Position numbers and translations under genes: made by a program. A DNA stretch of 5,219 nt from an uncultured Planctomycetota bacterium (GTDB taxonomy: Bacteria > Planctomycetota > UBA1135 > UBA2386). The DNA lies in contig CAIYFF010000316.1 of NCBI GenBank assembly GCA_903925435.1, positions 1 to 5,219 on the forward strand, in the 5' to 3' direction. The notes under the pieces are model-generated. The model ran no database searches and was not told the DNA's origin. It worked only from the letters and a program-made list of their open reading frames with translations. Below are positions 1 to 5,219 of the stretch, piece after piece. Each line of letters opens with the position of its first letter. The first letter of the stretch is position 1.

Positions 1-1103
1 AGCGTCCACATCAGGCCCTGCTGCCAGTTGCGATGTGCGTCGACGATGCGCGCGCGCTCTTCGTAGCCCGCCTCGGGATAGCCGTAGTTGAGGCCGATCG
101 CGTCGGTCGAGAAAGCGCCGTTGTTGTTGCTGTCCGTCTTGCGGTTCGGCATGTGCACCGGATGCCACGGGGCCATGCGGTTGCCGGCGTCGAACCAGCG
201 CAGCAGCAGCTCGAACTCGCGCTCGTCGTAGTTCGCGGGCCGCGGCCACGCGACGCGGTTCTGCGGGTCGTCCGTCGCGCACAGGCGGTAGCAGTAGGCC
301 TGCACGCGCTTGTCGCCGGCGCCGTCCGGCTCGTTCGAGGCTGGCTCGACGCCCGGAAGCAGTCCGCTCGAAGGATCGCCGGGCCGCACGTAGGGATCGA
401 CGTCCTGCGCGAACTGGTGCTTCGTCGCCTGCCAGACCGCGACGCCATTCAACGTCTCGCCGTAGGTCGCGTTGGCTTCGCGGCCGACCGCGAAGTCACA
501 CCCGGCGGCGGCCAGCAGATCGCCTTCGTAGCTGCAGTCGAGGAACACGCGCGCATGGATCACGCGGCCGTCTTCCATGCGGATCGAGCGCACGCGGGCG
601 CCGTCCTTCTGGACTCCGGCCGCAGAACGGTCGATCCGCGCCACGATCGGCTCGACGCGCGCTTCCTTCAGCATCGCGTCGAACTGCGCCGTCGCGACGT
701 GCGGCTCGAACGTGAACGCGACGTCGCGCCCCTTCTCCTGGCCGCGGCCGGGGAACTTCGCGCGCTCTTCGCGGGTCCAGTTCGCGTCCTGGTCGTAGTG
801 CTTGCGAACGCCGCGGTAGAAGTCGCGCGCAAGCCCACCGATCGCCGCGTCGCGGCCGACATCCGTGGCGCCAAGGCCTGACGTCGTGAGTCCGCCGACC
901 CAGTTGTCGCAATCGACCAACGCGACGCTGCGCGAAGAACGCGCTGCCTGCACCGCGGCGACGACGCCTGCCGAGGTCGCGCCGTAGACGCACACGTCCA
1001 CTTCGATGGGCGGCGGAGCCGAGCGGAAGGAAGCGCAGGAGGAAACGGCCGCGGCCAATAGAGCCGCGAGCCACACACGCCGAGTCACTTCACTTCGCAT
1101 CAT
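1..1103 (-). CDS. FAD-dependent oxidoreductase, predicted Tat-exported lipoprotein (3' end outside window)
   Basis: A predicted flavoprotein oxidoreductase of the FAD_oxidored type; its substrate cannot be read from the sequence. I translated this frame directly: it has no stop down to base 1, so only residues 1-367 are visible and the C-terminus lies outside. Residues 1-22 form an export signal with a twin-arginine motif TRRVWLA (7-13) and a lipobox VSSC with Cys23. The FAD-binding Rossmann fold begins at VDVCVYGATSAG (35-46), the G-x-T-x-x-G variant usual in this family, and continues to LVDCDNWVGGL, where Asp64 ends strand 2. Further family hallmarks are DCSYEGD (189-195), VGRE (206-209), KTDSNNN (322-328) and HRNWQQGLMW (357-366). 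Two adjacent ATG codons (1103 and 1100) are possible starts. A weak GGA at 1109-1111 lies 5 bases before the first, which I chose; a GTG at 1088 is a less likely alternative. The gene overlaps the lpxD end by 14 bases. The family is clear; role and substrate are unknown. Confidence 0.9.
   Translation of the reverse strand, partial: MMRSEVTRRVWLAALLAAAVSSCASFRSAPPPIEVDVCVYGATSAGVVAAVQAARSSRSVALVDCDNWVGGLTTSGLGATDVGRDAAIGGLARDFYRGVRKHYDQDANWTREERAKFPGRGQEKGRDVAFTFEPHVATAQFDAMLKEARVEPIVARIDRSAAGVQKDGARVRSIRMEDGRVIHARVFLDCSYEGDLLAAAGCDFAVGREANATYGETLNGVAVWQATKHQFAQDVDPYVRPGDPSSGLLPGVEPASNEPDGAGDKRVQAYCYRLCATDDPQNRVAWPRPANYDEREFELLLRWFDAGNRMAPWHPVHMPNRKTDSNNNGAFSTDAIGLNYGYPEAGYEERARIVDAHRNWQQGLMWT
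1035..1103 (-). other. Twin-arginine lipoprotein signal peptide
   Basis: This codes the leader of the FAD oxidoreductase. The n-region MMRSEV is followed by T-R-R-V-W-L-A, which fits the Tat consensus S/T-R-R-x-F-L-K with Trp for Phe and Ala for Lys. An Ala/Leu-rich core (LAALLAAAV) leads to the lipobox V-S-S-C. Cys23 (codon 1037-1035) would be lipidated, and the next residue is Ala. Tat export suits a protein that folds around FAD in the cytoplasm. The features are seen in the sequence; the export route is inferred, and the Sec lipoprotein route cannot be ruled out. Confidence 0.7.
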
Positions 1104-2133
1104 TGCGTTCCGATCCCAATCCGCCGGCCTGCTCGATCGCCTTGCGCAGTTCATCGACTTGATCCTGCAGTTCGAGCAGGTCGCGCTGCGCCGTCATCAG
1201 CCGGATCCACTTGCGCTTCTCGACGAGCGGATAGCCCATGTAGTCGCCGGCTTCCTCGACGTCGAACAGCACACACGAGTTGCCGCCGATGCGCACGTCA
1301 TCGCCGATCTTGCGGTGGCCTGCGATCGACACGTGGCCCGCCATCGTCACGCGATCGCCGAACACCGTGCTGCCCGCGACAAAGGTCGCGCCCGCGAACG
1401 CGCCGTCCTCGCCGACGACGCAGTTGTGGCCGAAGTGGCAGAGGTTGTCGATCTTGGTGCGCGCGCCGATCTTGGTGTCGCCGATGGCGCCGCGGTCGAT
1501 CGTGCAATTCGCGCCGATCTCGACATCGTCGTCGATGCGAACCGAGCCGAGCTGGGGCACCTTGGTCCACTTCGCGCCGTCGCGCGCGTAGCCAAATCCG
1601 TCGCTGCCGATGACCGCGCCCGAATGGATGACGACGCGGTCTCCGAGCGAGAGCCCGTGGTAGCACACAACGCGCGGATAGAGCACGCAGTCGCGGCCGA
1701 TCTTGGTGCCGTCGCCGACGAAGGCGCCAGCCATGATCACCGTGCCGGCGCCGACCTTGACCTTGCCGAGCACCGCGTTGGGCCCGATCTCGACGGGCGC
1801 TTCGAGTTGCGCCTCGGGGTGCACGGTCGCAGTCGGATGGATCGAGTGCTGCTTCGCGCGAGGAACCGGGTGGAAGTGCAGCGCGACCTTCGCGAACGCA
1901 AGACCGACGTCCTCGACGACGATCTGCGCCGCCTGGGTGTCGAGTTCTTCGTAGACGATCAACGCGCCCAACCGCGTGGAGCGTGCGGCATCGCGATACT
2001 TGACGTCGCGCACGAAGCCGATGCGATCCGCTCCCGCCATGCGCAAGTCGGCCACGCCGACGATCGGCAGTGCGCCATTGCCCACGAAGCGGCCGCCGAG
2101 CAAGGCGGCCAGCGAAGACACCGTCTCCGTCAT
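1090..2133 (-). CDS. lpxD: UDP-3-O-acylglucosamine N-acyltransferase LpxD
   Basis: LpxD catalyses the third step of lipid A synthesis: it transfers a (3-hydroxy)acyl chain from acyl carrier protein to the 2-amino group of UDP-3-O-acylglucosamine in the cytoplasm. The 347-residue length is close to E. coli LpxD (341). The N-terminal uridine-binding domain has GFVRDVKYRD, keeping the Phe40 and Tyr46 pair that in known structures stacks on uracil. From about residue 98 to 290 there is a left-handed beta helix of hexapeptide repeats, including SDGFGYA (177-183), KVPQLG (191-196) and GANCTIDRGA (207-216). His236 in FGHN matches the catalytic His239 of E. coli, and His273 in AGHRKIG matches His276. 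The helical tail (about 309-335) resembles the family's C-terminal trimer helices. The ATG start lies in an ATGA overlap with the upstream stop; no strong Shine-Dalgarno is seen, so coupling is likely. At the position of the acyl-length ruler Met290 of E. coli there is Cys287. The identification is secure. Confidence 0.97.
   Translation of the reverse strand: MTETVSSLAALLGGRFVGNGALPIVGVADLRMAGADRIGFVRDVKYRDAARSTRLGALIVYEELDTQAAQIVVEDVGLAFAKVALHFHPVPRAKQHSIHPTATVHPEAQLEAPVEIGPNAVLGKVKVGAGTVIMAGAFVGDGTKIGRDCVLYPRVVCYHGLSLGDRVVIHSGAVIGSDGFGYARDGAKWTKVPQLGSVRIDDDVEIGANCTIDRGAIGDTKIGARTKIDNLCHFGHNCVVGEDGAFAGATFVAGSTVFGDRVTMAGHVSIAGHRKIGDDVRIGGNSCVLFDVEEAGDYMGYPLVEKRKWIRLMTAQRDLLELQDQVDELRKAIEQAGGLGSERNDAK
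2130..2133 (-). promoter_or_regulatory. ATGA stop/start overlap between the membrane protein gene and lpxD
   Basis: On the minus strand the bases read ATGA: the TGA stop of the upstream gene (2132-2130) shares its first two bases with the last two of the lpxD ATG (2133-2131). The bases before the ATG (CGGACTTCGAG) carry only a weak GGA. Such overlaps commonly permit termination-reinitiation, so LpxD output is probably tied to translation of the upstream gene. The overlap is seen directly; coupling is inferred. Confidence 0.75.
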
Positions 2134-5100
2134 CTCGAAGTCCGTATAGGTAAGGTTGCGAGCTTTGCCGCAGCTTCGCGCAGGCGATCTTGCGGCCAAT
2201 TCGGATCGTAGGCAATGCTGTCGCCGATCGAACGGAAAAGGGCGGCGCCCGCAGCGTTGCGAACGCCTTCGTCTTCGTCGACCAGCCCTTTGCCCAACGC
2301 ATCGAGCGAGCCTTCGTCGACGCGTCCCGCAATCGCGACCATCAGCGCCTGACGCTGCGCAGCAGTCCCATCGAGCAAGGATCGCATCGCTGCAGTCGCG
2401 GGCAAGTCCGCGCGCCAGATGCGCACCAACTCCTTCTGCGCGGAGCGGCGCGCCAACTGCGCATTCGCGGCCTCGAGCACGAACGGATCCGCCAATTCGC
2501 GCAGCGCGGACAACGCGCCGTTCGACAACTCTGCGCGCCCCCACTCGTCCACCAGCGCGCGAGCGCACCTCGACCCATGCAGCGTGCGCAGCGCCACGGC
2601 GAGCGGGCCCTCTTGCACCGCAAGTTCGCACAGTCGCGAGCCCGACGGCAAGCGCGCGAAGTCCTCGATCGGCGATCGTGGCTGCGAGCCCTCGAGCACG
2701 TCGCGAAGGAGCGGCGATGCGACCCCATACAACGATGGATCGATCGCCAACGCGGCGTTCGCAGCAGCGCGGCGTTCCTTGAGTCGCTGCCCCACGCGGT
2801 CCGGCAAGGCGAGCGCTGCTTGCAGCACAGGCGACGGACAACCAAACGGCAGGAAGCGCGCGGCCATCGCAGCCGCATTCGCGACCTGCTCCGGCACAGC
2901 GCGATCTGCTGCGAGGATCGCAAGCTCGGCGCGTCGCACGCGCAGCTGCACCAATTCTCTCCGCAATAGCACGCTGCCAGGCGCCGCGCGCACCGCGTTG
3001 GCGAGCGCTGAATCCGCCGCCGGCCAGGCGGCAGCGTCGTCGGATAGCGCATCGAGTCGCGCGGACCAACACGCAGGGAGCAATCGCGACGGGATCGAAC
3101 GGAGCACGCGCAAGTTGCCCGCAAGGTTGCCTTCGCTGCCGTGCTCGTTGGCCATCTGCGACAACGCGCGCACATCGGCGTCGCGCATCGGTCGTCCGTG
3201 CGGCAGGGCATCGAGGACGAGCGCGTCGTCGAGGTCTTGCGGCGATCCGATCCCCGCTGCGTGCAATCGCCAGCGCGCGTCGAGCGAAAGCTGCGCGAAG
3301 CGCTGCGCCACGACGCGCGGATCGGGCTCGCGCGAGAGGCACGCCACGACCGCGGTTCGATCGCTGACAACCACGCGGCAGAACGGATGCGCGTTCGATG
3401 CGGCGGACAACACTGCCGCGACCAAGCGCGGGCTCGCGCGATCCAACGCGAACGCGAACACCACCGGCCCGTCGCCTGCGACCCGGCGCATGGCAGCGTG
3501 CTCCTCGATGGTTGCGCGCAGCGAACTCGCGGCGCCCAACAAAGTCGCGTCCACGACCGCGCCGCACGCGGAAGTCGCAGTCAGGCGCAGCAACGCGCGA
3601 GCGCCCACTTCGACGCAATCTGGCGCAACCGCCTGCACCAACGTGCCCCGCGCTGGCCCATCGACGGCGAGCCGAGGCCGAAGCGAGACCACATCCGCAC
3701 ACGGCTCCGCGCACCACGAGACCGGCAACCCAAATGCGCGCGCGGACTCCGCGAATGCGCCAACGCCTTGGTCCACGTTCGCGATGGGCCGCTCTCCAGC
3801 GCCATAGAGCGCGACCATCGCCGCAACGAGGTCTGCGTGATGATGACGCGGCCCCGCACGATCCGCTTCGCGCCCGCGGACGCACAGGACGACATCCTGT
3901 GTGCGCGGCTCCCACGACGCGCGAGCGACACCAATTGCAGACAGCGGTCGTTCGCCAGCGTCGCGACCCGATGCGTCGGCAATCGCTGGCGCAGCAGAGT
4001 GCGCGATCGCAACCGAAGCACCGACGACGAAGGGGATCCATCCCGACGCAGTCCAGCGGATCGACCACGCACCGACGCATGCGGTCAGCGCTGCGATCGC
4101 GCAGCTTGGGGACCAACCGAAATGCGCGGCGCATCCGGTCACCAACGCGCCGATGCCGAAGCCCCAGGCGGCGCGTCGCCTCGATGCCGCGCGCGCCGAG
4201 ACACACAGGAGGGAAGCAGCGATCGCGACGCAGACGATCGCTGCCGCGGCAGACCCGGAGCCCGCCGCATACGCGCAGATCGCCGATGCGGTGGCCGCGG
4301 CGCTGCGGCGCAGGCCACCGCCAATGCCATTGCCATTGCCATTGCCATTGCTTCCGCCGAGCCACGGCGCGATGCAGCAACCGAGTGCGACCGCTAGGCA
4401 GGCAGCCCAACCTGCATCGACGAGCGGCCACGCGACTGGAATCGGGCCCGCGCCATACGGCATCGCCAAACCCCACGCTGCGATCGCGCCCGCGATGGAC
4501 GCATGCGCGACGCTTGCCTCCGCAGCGCCGTCTCCGGTCACACCGACGGAGTTGGTCCGAGCCCCCGCGAACGCGAATGCGAACGCCACTCCAGAGCAGC
4601 CGATCGCCTCAGGCCACGACACTCCGGGGGCCATCTCGGCACAGGCAATCGCGACCGCTGCGCCCAGCGCGCCTCGCAGCCAGAGCATGGAACCACTTCC
4701 ATCGCCGCGCGCAGTTGCCAAGTCCCATCGACGCGCGAACTCCAGCCCACACGCTGCCACCGGAACCGAGAGCACGACCATGCCGACCCACCAACCGGCA
4801 CCCTCCGCACCATCTGCCACGGCCATCGCCATCGCCGACACCGCGACGAGCGCGGCAGACGCGAACGGTGCCCGCGAAATGCGAACTGGTTGCGGCACCC
4901 AACGGGGCGCCGCTGCAAACGGCAGCCAAACCGAGGCGAACACGATCCACGTCTCCACCGCGCCGAGCCCGGACGTTCCCCACCACGCCGAGAAGAGCGA
5001 GGCCGCTGCCACCACCCACAACGCGGCCCCGAAGCCCAACGCGAAGTCAGCCGCCAGCGACACAGCGCGCCCGGCTCCCGTGAGACGGGAATCCGGCAGC

Positions 5101-5177
5101 GATTGCGGGGCGACCGAGAGGAGCGACATCGGCCACAACATAGAACGAGGGAAGGACTTGCGAACCCCCACCCGCAC
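2130..5177 (-). CDS. Polytopic membrane protein with degenerate spermidine-synthase-like domain and HEAT-like C-terminus
   Basis: I do not recognise a named gene. The 1015-residue product has three parts. Residues about 39-397 hold some 11 or 12 hydrophobic segments (near 39-66, 74-90, 103-122, 128-144, 166-182, 191-206, 222-240, 250-272, 296-325, 337-352, 357-373 and 379-397), with an Asn-Gly linker at 276-288. Residues about 405-700 are soluble and follow the layout of the enzyme half of membrane-fused spermidine synthases: VVLCVRGREA, a His-rich HHHADL, then a late stretch ending VVSDRTAVVACLSREPDPR and AAGIGSPQDLDDALVLD. The glycine-rich SAM/aminopropyl-donor loop and the acidic catalytic residues of that family are not visible, so activity is doubtful. 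Residues about 700-1010 are helical; 952-1008 look like a HEAT repeat (GLVDEDEGVRNAAGAALF). No catalytic role is assigned. Codon choice is less biased than in lpxD, with TTA, ATA and AGA near the end. The GTG start at 5177 is uncertain: ATG codons at 5141 and 5129 are alternatives, none has a well-placed ribosome site, and the frame stays open to the window edge. Confidence 0.8.
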   Translation of the reverse strand: MRVGVRKSFPRSMLWPMSLLSVAPQSLPDSRLTGAGRAVSLAADFALGFGAALWVVAAASLFSAWWGTSGLGAVETWIVFASVWLPFAAAPRWVPQPVRISRAPFASAALVAVSAMAMAVADGAEGAGWWVGMVVLSVPVAACGLEFARRWDLATARGDGSGSMLWLRGALGAAVAIACAEMAPGVSWPEAIGCSGVAFAFAFAGARTNSVGVTGDGAAEASVAHASIAGAIAAWGLAMPYGAGPIPVAWPLVDAGWAACLAVALGCCIAPWLGGSNGNGNGNGIGGGLRRSAAATASAICAYAAGSGSAAAAIVCVAIAASLLCVSARAASRRRAAWGFGIGALVTGCAAHFGWSPSCAIAALTACVGAWSIRWTASGWIPFVVGASVAIAHSAAPAIADASGRDAGERPLSAIGVARASWEPRTQDVVLCVRGREADRAGPRHHHADLVAAMVALYGAGERPIANVDQGVGAFAESARAFGLPVSWCAEPCADVVSLRPRLAVDGPARGTLVQAVAPDCVEVGARALLRLTATSACGAVVDATLLGAASSLRATIEEHAAMRRVAGDGPVVFAFALDRASPRLVAAVLSAASNAHPFCRVVVSDRTAVVACLSREPDPRVVAQRFAQLSLDARWRLHAAGIGSPQDLDDALVLDALPHGRPMRDADVRALSQMANEHGSEGNLAGNLRVLRSIPSRLLPACWSARLDALSDDAAAWPAADSALANAVRAAPGSVLLRRELVQLRVRRAELAILAADRAVPEQVANAAAMAARFLPFGCPSPVLQAALALPDRVGQRLKERRAAANAALAIDPSLYGVASPLLRDVLEGSQPRSPIEDFARLPSGSRLCELAVQEGPLAVALRTLHGSRCARALVDEWGRAELSNGALSALRELADPFVLEAANAQLARRSAQKELVRIWRADLPATAAMRSLLDGTAAQRQALMVAIAGRVDEGSLDALGKGLVDEDEGVRNAAGAALFRSIGDSIAYDPNWPQDRLREAAAKLATLPIRTSR
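4320..4349 (-). repeat. AATGGC hexanucleotide microsatellite coding an Asn-Gly linker
   Basis: Four perfect tandem copies of gccatt (plus strand, 4326-4349) are flanked by one imperfect copy, gccaat (4320-4325). Read on the minus strand they code S-N-G-N-G-N-G-N-G-I-G-G-G at residues 276-288 of the membrane protein, between two hydrophobic segments. Because the unit is six bases, gain or loss of copies changes the linker length by two residues without breaking the frame. Length variation between strains is an inference. Confidence 0.85.
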
Positions 5178-5219
5178 CGCCAGACCGCATCCACCCCCTA
5201 CTGATGAACGGAGTGGCCT
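5178..5219 (-). other. Upstream edge, start context of the membrane protein gene
   Basis: These 42 bases precede the GTG taken as the start. Read on the minus strand they contain a G-rich run AGGGGG (5199-5194), 16 bases before the GTG and so too far for a standard ribosome site. It lies 10 bases before an in-frame CTG at 5183. No in-frame stop occurs before the window edge, so the gene may begin further upstream. No promoter elements can be made out in so short a piece. Confidence 0.4.

Noticed and set aside
33..881. Plus-strand open frame of 282 codons
   Set aside because: It lies opposite the FAD oxidoreductase, whose Rossmann and family motifs are clear; the plus-strand product shows no recognisable family.
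1006..2211. Plus-strand open frame of 401 codons across lpxD
   Set aside because: It is antisense to a secure lpxD gene, its translation is rich in Arg, Ala, Asp and His without a domain, and such mirrored open frames are usual in GC-rich coding DNA.
3881..3903. Hairpin cacagga-cgaca-tcctgtg inside the membrane-protein gene
   Set aside because: The 7-bp perfect stem (9 with a wobble pair) lies inside coding sequence, has no U-run and no link to a gene boundary; chance is the simplest explanation.
3398..5083. Plus-strand open frame of 561 codons
   Set aside because: The product is almost wholly Arg, Pro, Ser and Thr and mirrors the membrane-protein gene; it is a composition shadow.
5076..5090. 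Short inverted repeat tcccgt-gag-acggga
   Set aside because: A 6-bp stem in GC-rich coding sequence near the start of the membrane-protein gene; too short and without context to call an operator or terminator.
5047..5190. Possible 47-codon leader peptide on the minus strand starting ATG at 5190
   Set aside because: The G-rich run is only 4 bases ahead of the ATG (5194 to 5190), too close for a ribosome site. The peptide runs well into the membrane-protein gene and shows no attenuator-like codon run.

Overview
The window is a GC-rich stretch of Gram-negative chromosome. It carries three genes, all on the minus strand and nearly fully packed. Transcription runs from high to low coordinates: (1) a large polytopic membrane protein with a soluble C-terminal half (about 5177 to 2130); (2) lpxD, the UDP-3-O-acylglucosamine N-acyltransferase of lipid A synthesis (2133 to 1090); (3) the first 367 residues of a predicted Tat-exported lipoprotein FAD-dependent oxidoreductase (1103 to beyond base 1).

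The genes are stitched together. The stop of the membrane protein overlaps the lpxD start as ATGA. The oxidoreductase starts 14 bases inside the lpxD 3' end, at two consecutive ATG codons. There is no terminator, promoter or intergenic gap inside the block, so it reads as one polycistronic unit with probable translational coupling. The upstream limit of the unit (5178-5219) is too short to show a promoter, and the frame of the first gene is open to the window edge.

lpxD implies an outer membrane with lipid A. The combination of a secreted FAD_oxidored-type protein, a membrane protein with a spermidine-synthase-like region and a HEAT-like tail suggests Planctomycetota or a similar GC-rich phylum. 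This is an inference from protein style, not a database match. lpxD lies apart from its common bamA/skp/fabZ/lpxA neighbours.

The most interesting items are: the first gene, which looks like a membrane-fused spermidine-synthase-type protein whose methyltransferase-like core has decayed; the Tat-plus-lipobox leader on the flavoprotein; a Cys in LpxD at the position of the E. coli acyl-length ruler Met; and an in-frame AATGGC microsatellite coding an Asn-Gly linker. I see no RNA genes, CRISPR arrays, insertion sequences or attachment sites.
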